From Thermoleophilaceae bacterium (GTDB taxonomy: Bacteria; Actinomycetota; Thermoleophilia; Solirubrobacterales; Thermoleophilaceae): a DNA stretch of 64,000 bases. The DNA is taken from the NCBI GenBank assembly GCA_025928265.1, contig JAICJV010000001.1, positions 1 through 64,000 of the forward strand. The letters run 5' to 3'. The notes under the pieces are model-generated. The model saw nothing but the letters and a program-made list of their open reading frames with translations. It searched no databases and was not told the DNA's origin. Shown here piece after piece: positions 10,352 to 20,001 of the stretch (the stretch's first letter is position 1; the number at the start of each line of letters is the position of its first letter). The position numbers and the translations under genes are program-made.

Positions 10352-10945
10352 GTGCGCAAGTTCGGTCTACAGCACGTCGGGATCCTCATCGTGGCGCTGG
10401 TGGTCGCTGTCGTACTGCCGTCGTACCGGTCGTCTGGCCGGACGGCGCCGGCGCAGCCGACCCATGTCTATGACGTCGCCGGGTGCGGGCCGGTCAGGAC
10501 GGACGTGACCAGGCTCTCGCAGCCGCAGGTGAACAGGATGATCGTGTGCCTGCTCAATTTCGAGCGCAGCCGCCACGGGCTGACCGCGTTCACCGAGGTG
10601 CCGACGCTCGACGTCTCGTCCCGGCGGCAGTCCGACGACATGGTCCGCCGCCGCTACTTCGAGCACGTCTCACCCGACGGCGCGACGCCCGAGGCGCGCA
10701 TAGTGGCCGCGGGCTACTCGGTGCGGCCTGGCGGGATGACCGGCGAGAACATCGCCTGGGGCGAGGGGATCAAGGGAACGGCCGCGGAGATCGTCGACGC
10801 CTGGATGCACTCACCCGGCCACCGCGAAAACATCCTGCGCCCACAGTTCAGCGAGGTGGGCGTGGGCCTCACGGTCGGCAACCCACCGGGCGACATCAAG
10901 GTCCACCACAGCTCCGCGACGTACACGACCGACTTCGGAGGCTGA
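10352..10945 (+). CDS. CAP-domain (SCP/PR-1-like) secreted protein
   Basis: N-terminal hydrophobic segment, NFERSRHGLTAF, RYFEHVSPDG, GENIAWG, AWMHSPGHRENIL. Confidence 0.9.
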   Translation: MRKFGLQHVGILIVALVVAVVLPSYRSSGRTAPAQPTHVYDVAGCGPVRTDVTRLSQPQVNRMIVCLLNFERSRHGLTAFTEVPTLDVSSRRQSDDMVRRRYFEHVSPDGATPEARIVAAGYSVRPGGMTGENIAWGEGIKGTAAEIVDAWMHSPGHRENILRPQFSEVGVGLTVGNPPGDIKVHHSSATYTTDFGG

Positions 10946-10954
10946 ATCTGATCC

Positions 10955-12061
10955 CTAATCGCCCTCGCCGCGGCGAACGCGGTAGAGCGGCAACTGCTCG
11001 GACACTCCCTTGAGCTTCCGCCGCCCGGCAAACGACCAGCGGAACGAATCGCCGGCCTCCTCCTTCACGCCCTTGGTCGTGAGCACCGCACCCGGGCGCG
11101 CGACACCTGTCACCCGGCTCGCCACGTTCACCGGCCGCCCGTACCAGTCGCCGGCGCGGCCGATCGCCTCGCCGCGCGCGATGCCGGCGCGCAGCTGAGG
11201 GAAGTCCTCGCCCTCGTCGTCGGCCGCGCGGATCAGGTCGATCATCGCGTTCACGAGCGGCTCGGTCTCCTCTGACACGAGCATCGCGGCGTCACCGATC
11301 GTCTTCACGAGCTGCACGGGCGGCTCGGCGATGTCGGACGCGATCCGCTCGAGCCGGCCCGCCACACGACCGACCTCGTCGGGCGGCACGTTCTCGCCCA
11401 TCTTCGTGAAGTCCACGAGGTCGGCGAACGCGACGGTGATCGTGTCCGAGCCGGGCAGCTCGCCGGACACCACCTGCGCGCGGTCCACAACCTCGCTTCG
11501 CACGATTTCGCGCAGCTGTGTGCGGAACACGTAGTCGAACTGCTTGCCCAGCAGCGGCGCCAGCTCGCGCGCGGCCGTGGCGAAGCGCAGGCCGAGGTCG
11601 CGCTCGTTGTCGCCGGGCTTCAGCAGCGACTCCGCGGCCAGCGCCGCCACGGCGCGGGCGATGCGCTGCATGCCCTGGCCGATGATCCGCGCGACCTCCT
11701 CGACGCCCTCCGGCTCGAGCCCCGCGTCGATGAACACCTTCAGGTCCTTGGCCGCCTCGATGTCGGCCTCGCTGAACATCTTCGCGTCCTCCTGCGGCTG
11801 CGGCAGGCCGAGCGCGCGCCACTGCTGGCGCAGGAACTCGACCGGCACGTCGACCTTCTCGATCACGTCCCGCTCGGTGTACTCGCAGTCGCCGCCGAGC
11901 TCGTGCTCCACGGGCACGAGTGCCAGACGATCCTCCTTGACCGCCTCACGCAGCGTGTCGGGCTCGACGCCGGCCTCGTGAAGCTGGTCGAGCAGGTCCT
12001 TGCGCGCGTCGCGCTCCTCGCCGTCTAGCCCCTCGAGGAGGCCCTCCTTCTCCCAGTCCAT
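10955..12061 (-). CDS. Class III adenylate/guanylate cyclase with N-terminal Rv1264-like regulatory domain
   Basis: N-terminal LDQLHEAGVEPDTLREAVKEDRLALVPVE; cyclase core VAFADLVDFTKMGE, KTIGDAAMLVSEE, GRPVNVASRVTGVARPG. Confidence 0.87.
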   Translation of the reverse strand: MDWEKEGLLEGLDGEERDARKDLLDQLHEAGVEPDTLREAVKEDRLALVPVEHELGGDCEYTERDVIEKVDVPVEFLRQQWRALGLPQPQEDAKMFSEADIEAAKDLKVFIDAGLEPEGVEEVARIIGQGMQRIARAVAALAAESLLKPGDNERDLGLRFATAARELAPLLGKQFDYVFRTQLREIVRSEVVDRAQVVSGELPGSDTITVAFADLVDFTKMGENVPPDEVGRVAGRLERIASDIAEPPVQLVKTIGDAAMLVSEETEPLVNAMIDLIRAADDEGEDFPQLRAGIARGEAIGRAGDWYGRPVNVASRVTGVARPGAVLTTKGVKEEAGDSFRWSFAGRRKLKGVSEQLPLYRVRRGEGD

Positions 12062-12951
12062 CAGCCGTCTCCGCGCAGGAGGTCGCGAAAGTCCGCGTCG
12101 GTCACGTCGGCAGGCTCGGTGGTGTCGATGAAGTCGGACAGGGTCTTGACGAACAGGCGGGGATCGTCGCGGTGCGGGAAGTGGCCCGCTCCGGGGAACA
12201 CCTCGAAGCGGCTTCCCGGGATCATTTCGTGTGCGGCGCGTCCGTGCTCCACCGGGATGATGCGGTCGCGCTCGCCCCACATGAGCATGACCGGCATGCG
12301 CTCGGCGAGGTAGAGGCGGTCGCTCGCGTTCACGCGTTGCCCGCTCGGCTCGATGACGCTGCGCAGCGAGTGCACGAACGCCCCGCGCGCCTCGCGGTCG
12401 CCGAGCGACGAGAAGCCGCGCCACAGCTCGTCGATGTCGGGACCGGCGCGCATGCCGAGGCGGCGCAGCAGGCCGCCGAGCGACGCCCCGGTGTCGATCA
12501 CCCGATTTGCCGCCAGGACCGGTAGCACCCACTCGGACCCGGGCAGCGTCGCGGCGCGCAACAGGAGGTGCACCTCGCGGCCGAGCCCGCCGCTCGACTC
12601 CAGGACCAGGCGGTCGCAACGCTCGGGGAACTGGTACGCCATCTGCATCGCGACGCCGCCGCCGAGCGAGTGGCCGACGATCGTGCCCTTGCCGTGCCCG
12701 AGCGCGGTCAGTAGGTCGCGGACGCCGCTCGCGTACGCGCCGAGCGAATAGTCGCCGCGCGGCTTCGCGGACTCACCGTGCCCGAGCAGGTCCGGCGCGA
12801 CGACGGTGTAGCGCTCGGCCAGCTGCTCGATAACGTCGTTCCAGGTGTCCGAACTGCCCGCTATGCCATGCAGCAGAACGAGCAGTGGGCCCCAGCCCGC
12901 CTGCTGGTAGCTGACCGAGTGGCCGTGGAGGGTGATCTCCTCGTGTTCCAT
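12061..12951 (-). CDS. Alpha/beta-fold hydrolase
   Basis: LLVLLHGIAGSSDTW, VVAPDLLGHGES, GHSLGGGVAMQ, GAGHFPHRDDP; ATGA overlap with the cyclase gene. Confidence 0.9.
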   Translation of the reverse strand: MEHEEITLHGHSVSYQQAGWGPLLVLLHGIAGSSDTWNDVIEQLAERYTVVAPDLLGHGESAKPRGDYSLGAYASGVRDLLTALGHGKGTIVGHSLGGGVAMQMAYQFPERCDRLVLESSGGLGREVHLLLRAATLPGSEWVLPVLAANRVIDTGASLGGLLRRLGMRAGPDIDELWRGFSSLGDREARGAFVHSLRSVIEPSGQRVNASDRLYLAERMPVMLMWGERDRIIPVEHGRAAHEMIPGSRFEVFPGAGHFPHRDDPRLFVKTLSDFIDTTEPADVTDADFRDLLRGDG

Positions 12952-12993
12952 GGTCTCTCAGGTACTCGCGACCCGTAGGGTATTAACCGACTG

Positions 12994-13007
12994 ACTGATC
13001 GTTCAGT
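12994..13007. promoter_or_regulatory. Putative TetR operator, inverted repeat ACTGA-TCGT-TCAGT immediately upstream of a TetR ATG
   Basis: Perfect 5-bp arms, 4-bp spacer, ending 1 nt before the ATG at 13009. Confidence 0.65.
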
Positions 13008-13008
13008 A

Positions 13009-13644
13009 ATGGCCACAGCGCCGAAATCACAGCCAACGCGCAAGCGCCTGAGCGCCGAGGATCGCCGCGCCGCGATTCTCGATGCGGCGCTCGAGGTGTT
13101 CTCGCGGCGCGGCTACAACGGCTCATCGATCGACGAGATCGCGGGCGCGGCGGGGATCTCGAAAGCGCTCATATACGAGCACTTCCCCTCCAAGCGAGAA
13201 CTTCATGTGTCGCTCCTCGAGCGCCACACGCAGGACATCTTCATGCGTCTCGCGCAGACCGCCGACACCAAGGATCCCGGCGAGGTGCGGCTGCGCAACG
13301 GCGTGAACGCGTTCCTCGAATGGGCCGAGACGCACCGCGACGCGTTCCGGCTGCTGTTCCGCGACACGTTCGAGCCGGAGGTCGCCGGCGTGCTCGACCG
13401 GCTCCAGAACCAGGCGACCGGCGCGATCGCCGCGCTGATGGCGTCGGAGCCCGCGCTCCGGTCGGGCGGCAACGACGCCGAGATGGCGCTGGCGATCGAG
13501 GCGATGGCGCAGCAGCTTTCCGGCGGCGTGCAGTCGCTCGCGATCTGGTGGCAGGCGCACCCGGACATCGAGCGCGCCTGGCTCGTGGATCGCGTGATGG
13601 ATTACGCGTGGGTCGGGCTGAAACGCGTACGCAACGCCATGTAG
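13009..13644 (+). CDS. TetR/AcrR family regulator
   Basis: RRAAILDAALEVFSRRGYNGSSIDEIAGAAGISKALIYEHFPSKRELHVSLL. Confidence 0.93.
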   Translation: MATAPKSQPTRKRLSAEDRRAAILDAALEVFSRRGYNGSSIDEIAGAAGISKALIYEHFPSKRELHVSLLERHTQDIFMRLAQTADTKDPGEVRLRNGVNAFLEWAETHRDAFRLLFRDTFEPEVAGVLDRLQNQATGAIAALMASEPALRSGGNDAEMALAIEAMAQQLSGGVQSLAIWWQAHPDIERAWLVDRVMDYAWVGLKRVRNAM

Positions 13645-13656
13645 GCGACCCGCGGC

Positions 13657-14034
13657 TCAGCGCTGGTGGAACTCGAACAGCTCTACGAGGTTTCCGGACG
13701 GGTCCTCGGCCAGCGCCTGGTCGCCGCCGACGCCCTCGATGATCTCGCTGCGGAAGCTGACGCCGGCCGCGCGCAGGCGCTCGACCTCCGCCTTCAGGTC
13801 GCCGACCGGTAGCGAGATGCGGTTCCAGCCGCCGGGCTCGGGCGAGCTGCCGTCGGCCAGAATCTGACCGCCGCCGCCTCGTCCGCTGGGCGCGCTCAGC
13901 ATCAGGCGCAGGTCGTCGCGCCGGAGCATCGCGAAGGTGGGTGCGGGGTGCATCTCCACCTCGAAGCCGAGCAGGCCGCCGTAGAACGCGATCGCATCGT
14001 CGACGTCGGTGACGATGTAGCGCACGTTCGCCAC
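13657..14034 (-). CDS. VOC/glyoxalase-family protein
   Basis: VANVRYIVTDVDDAIAFYGGLLGFEVEM...AEDPSGNLVELFEF; GTG start. Confidence 0.86.
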   Translation of the reverse strand: MANVRYIVTDVDDAIAFYGGLLGFEVEMHPAPTFAMLRRDDLRLMLSAPSGRGGGGQILADGSSPEPGGWNRISLPVGDLKAEVERLRAAGVSFRSEIIEGVGGDQALAEDPSGNLVELFEFHQR

Positions 14035-14082
14035 GGGCGCAGCGTACTCCGTTGGCCGCTGCCGCACCGTAACCTCCCCAAC

Positions 14083-14739
14083 ATGCAACGCGCCGGAACT
14101 CCTCCGCGTTCGCTGCCGCGGGGGCCGCACAAGCTGCCGCGCGACGACGTGCTCGCATCGCAGCGCCAGCGGATGATCGATGCGATGGCCGAGGTCGTGG
14201 CGGACAAGGGCTACGCGGCCACGACGGTCGGCGACGTGGTGGCCGGCGCGGGCGTGTCGCGCAAGACGTTCTACGAGCACTTCCGCGACAAGGAGGACTG
14301 CTTCCTCGCCGCGTTCGACAGCGGCGTGGACGCGCTGCTCGAAGCGATCGCCGCCGCGCAGCCGGACGAGCCCACGCGCATGAGCCTCGTCCGCGCCCGC
14401 GTGCGCGCGTACCTCGTCACGCTCGCGGCGCGGCCGGAGTTCGCGTGCGCGTTCCTGATCGAGGTGTTCGCCGCGGGTCCCCGCGCGCTCGAGCGGCGCC
14501 AGCGCGTGCATGCGCGTTTCGAGCAGTTCCTCTCGAGCCTGCACGCCGAGGCGCGTCGCGAGTTCCCGGGACTCGAGCCGGTCGGGAACACGGTGTGGGT
14601 CGCGGCGGTCGGCGCGCTGAACGAGGTGGTCACGCAGCACGTGCGCGACGGTCGCGCCGCTCAGCTGCCGGAGCTCGAGGACCAGCTCGTGGAGATCCAG
14701 GCGGCGCTGCTCGGCGTGCCGCGGGACGGGGATCGGTGA
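14083..14739 (+). CDS. TetR/AcrR family regulator
   Basis: RMIDAMAEVVADKGYAATTVGDVVAGAGVSRKTFYEHFRDKEDCFLAAF. Confidence 0.92.
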   Translation: MQRAGTPPRSLPRGPHKLPRDDVLASQRQRMIDAMAEVVADKGYAATTVGDVVAGAGVSRKTFYEHFRDKEDCFLAAFDSGVDALLEAIAAAQPDEPTRMSLVRARVRAYLVTLAARPEFACAFLIEVFAAGPRALERRQRVHARFEQFLSSLHAEARREFPGLEPVGNTVWVAAVGALNEVVTQHVRDGRAAQLPELEDQLVEIQAALLGVPRDGDR

Positions 14740-15596
14740 GCAGAAGCCGCTTCATGCCGGAGCCGCCGGTGGAGCTCCCGCCCGGGCGGATCGTGCACGT
14801 TCCGGGCCGCGGCGAGTTCTTCGTCCGCGACAGCGGCGGCCAGGGCCCGCCGATCCTGCTGCTGCACGGCTGGATGTTCCAGAGCGACCTGAACTGGTTC
14901 CGGATCTACGCGCCGCTGATCGACGCCGGCTACCGCGTGCTGGCGATCGACCATCGCGGCCACGGTCGCGGCCTCCGCACGCCGGCGCCGTTTCGCCTGA
15001 CCGACTGCGCCGCCGACGCTGCCGCGCTTATCGAACGGCTGGGCTGCGGCCCGCTCACCGTGGTCGGCTACTCGATGGGAGGGCCGATCGCGCAGCTCAT
15101 GACGCGCGACCACCCGGACACCGTCCGCGCGCTCGTGCTGTGCGCGACCGCGCCCGACTGGACCGAGCGTCACATGCGCCGCCTGTGGAGATCGATGGCG
15201 GCGCTCCGCCTCGCGCTCAACCTGTTCCCCACGAGCGCGTGGCGCGGAGTGCTTCGCGCCGCCGGCCTGAAGGACAGCCCGACGACCACGTGGATCGCCG
15301 CGGAGCTCTCGCGCGGCAGCTCGCGCGACATCGCCGAGGCAGGACGCGAGCTCGGTCGCTTCGACAGCAGGCCGTGGGTGGCCGCACTGGACGCACCCGC
15401 CGCGGTGGTCGTCACCGCCCACGATCGCTCGGTGCCGCCGCGCAAGCAGCGCGAGCTCGCCGGCCTGCTCGGCGCCCGCCGCTTCGAGGACGCGGGCGAC
15501 CACGATGCCGTCGTCGCGCACGGACCCCGGTTCGCAGCGATCCTGCTCGAAGCGCTCGCCGCCGTATCGCAGGAAACGGCCGCACGCGCCGCCTGA
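14736..15596 (+). CDS. Alpha/beta-fold hydrolase
   Basis: ILLLHGWMFQSDLNW, LAIDHRGHGRG, VVGYSMGGPIAQL; GTGA overlap with the TetR gene. Confidence 0.88.
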   Translation: MSRSRFMPEPPVELPPGRIVHVPGRGEFFVRDSGGQGPPILLLHGWMFQSDLNWFRIYAPLIDAGYRVLAIDHRGHGRGLRTPAPFRLTDCAADAAALIERLGCGPLTVVGYSMGGPIAQLMTRDHPDTVRALVLCATAPDWTERHMRRLWRSMAALRLALNLFPTSAWRGVLRAAGLKDSPTTTWIAAELSRGSSRDIAEAGRELGRFDSRPWVAALDAPAAVVVTAHDRSVPPRKQRELAGLLGARRFEDAGDHDAVVAHGPRFAAILLEALAAVSQETAARAA

Positions 15597-15614
15597 CGGC
15601 CTTAGAGTCCGCGC

Positions 15615-17813
15615 ATGTCCACCACGAACCGCCACCCCGTGATGGACCCCGAGAGCGCACTCGGCTTCCTCGCCCAGGCGAGCGGAGTGCTCGCGGGCTC
15701 GCTGCACTACGAAGACACGCTGACCGAGGTCGTGAGCATGGCGGTCCCGGATGTGGCCGACTGGTGCGCGATCGACATCGTCGAGCCGGACGGATCGCTG
15801 CGGCAGATCACGAGCACGCATCCGGACGCCGAGCAGGAGGAGCTGCTCATGGAGCTCCGGCGGCGCTATCGCGAGGAGAAGGGCGGAACGGCCGGCGCCG
15901 CCTACTCGATCCTCACCGGCGAGGCGACGCTCGCCGAGGACGTGCGCGACCAGGCCGAGATCGCGCTGGCCCCGGGCGAGCAGGAGCGCTACCGCCGGCT
16001 CGGCCCGCAGTCGTACATGATCGTTCCGCTCGTCGCGCGCGGCCGGACCATCGGCGCGCTCACGCTGCTGTCGACTCGCCCCGGCCGTCACTACACCGAG
16101 ATCGACCTCGACTTCGCTCAGCACCTCGGCCGGCGCTTCGCGCTCGCGATCGACAACGCGCGTCTCTACGACGAGGCCGAGAGCTCGCGCGCCATCCTCG
16201 ACACGCTGTTCAGTTCGGTGCCGGTCGGGCTCGCGATCCTGGACAACGAGCTGCGCTGCGTGCGTGCCAATGCCGCGCTCAGCGCCGTCGCTCGCCGCGA
16301 CCCGACCGAGTGCGTCGGCTGTCCGCTCGACGTCCTCCTCGGTGAGCGCGGCGCCGAGCTCGAGCCCCTCTGCCGCCGCGTGCTCGAGACGGGCGAGCCG
16401 CTCCTCGATCACGACGTTGCCTGGAGTCCGCGTCACTACGTCGTCTCGTGCACTCCCGTCCGCACGAGCGACGAGGCCCCCATCGCGGGCGTCGGGCTCG
16501 TGACGATCGACGTGACCGAGCGGCGGCGGCTGCTCGAACGCGAGCGCACGGCCGCGCGGCGCTCCGCGTTCCTCGCGCGCGCGGGCGAGATCCTGGAGTC
16601 GACGCTCGACCTCGACATCACGCTGCGCAACGTCGCACGGATCGCCGTGCCGGACATCGCCGACTGGTGCGCGATCCACCTGCTCGAGGACAACGGGCAG
16701 ATCCGGCTCGCCGCCATCGCGCACGCCGAGCCCGCGCGCGAGCAGTTCGCGTGGGAGATCGACGAGCGCTGGCCGGCCCAGCCGGATGCCCGCGGTGGCG
16801 TGCCCGGAGTGATCCGCACGGGCCAGGGCCAGGCCGGCTCGACGGTGACCGACGCGCAGCTCCAGCATGCGGCGATCGACGACGACCACCTCGAGCACCT
16901 GCGCGCACTCGGCGCCGGGTCGTACGTGATCGCGCCGCTGCGCGCCGCCGGGCGCATCTTCGGCGCCGTCACGTTCGTCGCGGACGCGACGCATCGAGCG
17001 CTGAATCCCGAGGACGTCGACCTGGCCGAGGAGATCGCGCGCCGCGCCGGCCTCGCGATCGAGAACGCGCGGCTCTACACCGAGCGCACCCGGATCGCGC
17101 ACACGCTTCAGGCCGAGCTGCTGCCCACGCGCCTGCCCGACCTTCCCGGCGCGTCCGTGGCCGTCCGCTACCGCGCGGCCGGCGAGCTCAACGAGGTGGG
17201 CGGCGACTTCTATGACGTCTTCGAGCGAAGCGACGGCACCTGGGCGTTGGTGATCGGCGACGTGTCGGGCAAGGGCGCCGAGGCGGCCGCGGTCACCGCG
17301 CTGGCGCGTCACACCGTACGGACCGCGTCGCTGCAGCCGGCCACGGCGAGGGGCCTGCTCGAGACGCTCAACGATGCCCTCCTCACGCAGCGCGCCGGCT
17401 CCGAGTTCTGCACGGTCTGCATCGCGACGCTCGACCCGCCCGGCCCCGGTGGCGCCACGCTGCGACTGGCACTCGGCGGTCATCCGCCCGCGCTGGTGCT
17501 CCGCGCCTCGGGCGAGGTCGAGCCACACGGAGCGCCGGGCACGCTGATCGGCGTGTTCGGTGACCCGAGCCTCGAGGAGACGGCGGTGGAGCTCGGCCCG
17601 GGCGACGTGTTGCTGCTCTACACGGACGGCGTGACGGAGGCCGGCCCGGCGGGCGCCGAGATCGGCGAAGAGGGCCTGGAGCGGCTTCTCGCCGAGGGCC
17701 GCGGGCACACGCCCGAGCAGATCGTGGCGGCGGTGGAACGCGCGGCCGTCGAGATCCAGGACGGCCAGCCGCGCGACGACATCGCGCTGATCGCCCTGCG
17801 CATCGACGACTGA
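15615..17813 (+). CDS. GAF-PAS-GAF-PP2C/SpoIIE serine phosphatase
   Basis: Two GAF domains (VPDVADWCAIDIVE; VPDIADWCAIHLLED), central PAS-like region, SpoIIE core EVGGDFYDVFERSDGTWALVIGDVSGKGAEAA...LLLYTDGVTEA. Confidence 0.9.
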   Translation: MSTTNRHPVMDPESALGFLAQASGVLAGSLHYEDTLTEVVSMAVPDVADWCAIDIVEPDGSLRQITSTHPDAEQEELLMELRRRYREEKGGTAGAAYSILTGEATLAEDVRDQAEIALAPGEQERYRRLGPQSYMIVPLVARGRTIGALTLLSTRPGRHYTEIDLDFAQHLGRRFALAIDNARLYDEAESSRAILDTLFSSVPVGLAILDNELRCVRANAALSAVARRDPTECVGCPLDVLLGERGAELEPLCRRVLETGEPLLDHDVAWSPRHYVVSCTPVRTSDEAPIAGVGLVTIDVTERRRLLERERTAARRSAFLARAGEILESTLDLDITLRNVARIAVPDIADWCAIHLLEDNGQIRLAAIAHAEPAREQFAWEIDERWPAQPDARGGVPGVIRTGQGQAGSTVTDAQLQHAAIDDDHLEHLRALGAGSYVIAPLRAAGRIFGAVTFVADATHRALNPEDVDLAEEIARRAGLAIENARLYTERTRIAHTLQAELLPTRLPDLPGASVAVRYRAAGELNEVGGDFYDVFERSDGTWALVIGDVSGKGAEAAAVTALARHTVRTASLQPATARGLLETLNDALLTQRAGSEFCTVCIATLDPPGPGGATLRLALGGHPPALVLRASGEVEPHGAPGTLIGVFGDPSLEETAVELGPGDVLLLYTDGVTEAGPAGAEIGEEGLERLLAEGRGHTPEQIVAAVERAAVEIQDGQPRDDIALIALRIDD

Positions 17814-17852
17814 CGCTAAAGGCGCCTTCCGGGCGCGCCGAGTAGGGGAGGG

Positions 17853-19178
17853 ATGCCGGACGCCCTCCACGCGCAGGCACTCGACCTGTTCTCGTCGGGC
17901 CAGACCGCCGATGCGGTGACGCTGCTGCGGCGCTCGATCGGTGAGACCGTGGACCTCGACGCGTTCAACGACCTGGCCGTGATGCTGGCGGGCAGTGGCG
18001 ACGGGGACGCCGCGCGCGAGCTGCTGATGGCGCTCCGGCACGTCGACCCGGATCACGACGGGGCGGTCGAGAACCTGGCCGCGCTACGCGTCGAGGCCGC
18101 ACCGCCGGCCGGTGCGATGGACGACGCGCGTGCGCGCTTCCTCCAGGTCCTCGCCGACGCTCAGCAGGTGCGGCTCGCGGACAACCTCGACCATCTCTTC
18201 CATCCCAGCGGGCACCCGATCCCCGACCCGAGCGAGGCAGGCGCTCGCATCGCCGAGCAGCTCGCCGTGCTCGACCGCTGCGGCGCGGTCTGGCGCGGGC
18301 TCGGCGACGACAACAGCCGTGAGCTCCTGCTGCGCTACCTCGCCTACCGCGCGCTCGGCCCCGTGCACGTGCGGCTCGAGCTCGATCCGGTCGAGTACCG
18401 CGGAGCAGTGATCCAGCTCACCGTCCGGTGCCAGGCGCAGGCCGACGTGCTGTCGATGCGCGGGATGCCGCTCGAATGGCAGCTGCACCTCTACGACCTG
18501 TCGGCCGCCGGCTATCCGATGCAGGTGATCGGGAACCCGCTGCCGCTCGCCTCCACCTTCCTCTTCTCCCAGTACGCCTATCGCGACGAGCAGGTCCTCG
18601 CGCGGCCGAGGCCCGGCGACGTCGCGCTCGACGTGGGCGGCTGCTGGGGCGAGACGGCGCTGTGGCTGTCGCACGTCGTCGGGCCCGGCGGTCGCGTCCA
18701 CGCGTTCGAGCCGACGCCGTCGAACCGCAAGGTGTTCGCCAAGAACCTCGAGCTGAACCCGATGCCGGCGTCGCGCGTGACGATCTGGGACGCGCCCCTC
18801 TCGGACAGCGCCGGCGAGCGCCTCTTCGTGCGCGACGAGATCGCTGCCGGGGCGACGATGCGGACCGAGACGAGCGCCGAGACGTCGTGCGAGCTCGTGA
18901 CCGACACGATCGACGCGATGGTGGGGCGCGGCGACCTTCCGCGCGTGGACTTCATCAAGATCGACGTGGAGGGCGCCGACCTCGGCGTGCTCCAGGGCGC
19001 GGCGGAGACAATCAGGTCGTTCCGCCCGCGACTGGCGCTCGCCGCATACCACCGGCCCGAGGACCTGGCGACGCTGCCGGGCTACGTCGAGTCGCTGGGC
19101 GTGCCGTACCGCTGGTACATGCAGTGCTCGACCATGACCGAGGTCGACACCGTGCTGTTCGGCGTGCCCGTCGAATAG
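17853..19178 (+). CDS. FkbM-family methyltransferase with N-terminal TPR-like segment
   Basis: ALDVGGCWGETALWLSHVVGPGGRVHAFEPTPSNRKVFAKN...VDFIKIDVEGADLGVLQGAAETI. Confidence 0.86.
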   Translation: MPDALHAQALDLFSSGQTADAVTLLRRSIGETVDLDAFNDLAVMLAGSGDGDAARELLMALRHVDPDHDGAVENLAALRVEAAPPAGAMDDARARFLQVLADAQQVRLADNLDHLFHPSGHPIPDPSEAGARIAEQLAVLDRCGAVWRGLGDDNSRELLLRYLAYRALGPVHVRLELDPVEYRGAVIQLTVRCQAQADVLSMRGMPLEWQLHLYDLSAAGYPMQVIGNPLPLASTFLFSQYAYRDEQVLARPRPGDVALDVGGCWGETALWLSHVVGPGGRVHAFEPTPSNRKVFAKNLELNPMPASRVTIWDAPLSDSAGERLFVRDEIAAGATMRTETSAETSCELVTDTIDAMVGRGDLPRVDFIKIDVEGADLGVLQGAAETIRSFRPRLALAAYHRPEDLATLPGYVESLGVPYRWYMQCSTMTEVDTVLFGVPVE

Positions 19179-19188
19179 GTTGCGGGCC

Positions 19189-19944
19189 ATGGCCGCGCGC
19201 CGTGGCATCTTCGTAGCACCGTTCGACGAGCTCAGCGAACCCGCGCTCGTGGCCGAGCTCGCGGCCGCCGCGGAGGCACGCGGCTGGGACGGCTTCTTCG
19301 TCTGGGACCACATTCGCTACTCGGCCCCCACGCGCGCGGTCGCGGATCCGTGGGTCACGCTCGCGGCAATCGCGACGGCCACGCAGCGCGTGAAGATCGG
19401 TCCGCTCGTCACGCCGCTGGCGCGCCGCCGTGTGCACAAGCTCGCGCGCGAGACCGTCACGCTCGACCGCCTCTCGCGCGGCCGGCTCGTGTTCGGCGCC
19501 GGGCTCGGCAGCGACCGCCACGGCGAGCTCGGACCGTTCGGCGAGGTGGAGGACCCGCGCGAGCGGGCGCGCCTGCTCGACGACGGCCTCGACCAGCTGG
19601 CGGCGTACTGGGGCGGCGAGTTCGAGCCTTCGCCCGTGCAGCGGCCGCGGATCCCGGTGTGGGTTGCCGCGCGCTACCCCAACCGCCGCCCGGTGCGGCG
19701 CGCCGCGCGCTGGGATGGGCTGTTCCCGATCGACCTCACCGGCCCCGACGCGCTCGCCGAGCTGGTGGGCGAGGTGCGCGAGCTGCGCCGCGACGAGAGC
19801 GGCCCGTTCGACTTCGTCGTCGACCACGACCCGGGCGAGGATGCCGCGCCGTGGGAGCAGGCCGGTGCCACGTGGTGCCTGACGCAGTTCGGCCAGTCGC
19901 CGCGCGAGGCCGACGTGCGCGCGGCGATCGACGCGGGCCCGTAG
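19189..19944 (+). CDS. LLM-class flavin-dependent oxidoreductase
   Basis: MAARRGIFVAPFDE...GFFVWDHIRYS...TQRVKIGPLVTPLARRRVHKLARETVTLDRLSRGRLVFGAGLG; start moved from TTG 19180 to ATG 19189. Confidence 0.86.
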   Translation: MAARRGIFVAPFDELSEPALVAELAAAAEARGWDGFFVWDHIRYSAPTRAVADPWVTLAAIATATQRVKIGPLVTPLARRRVHKLARETVTLDRLSRGRLVFGAGLGSDRHGELGPFGEVEDPRERARLLDDGLDQLAAYWGGEFEPSPVQRPRIPVWVAARYPNRRPVRRAARWDGLFPIDLTGPDALAELVGEVRELRRDESGPFDFVVDHDPGEDAAPWEQAGATWCLTQFGQSPREADVRAAIDAGP

Positions 19945-20001
19945 GTCCCAGGTCGCTAAGAGGACGCCGGTGGCAAGCCCGCTGGCCATGGGATACCGTC
20001 A

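Noticed and set aside
14661-18056. 1131-aa minus-strand ORF
   Set aside because: Antisense to TetR/hydrolase/SpoIIE genes; Arg/Ala-rich low-complexity shadow translation typical of high-GC DNA.
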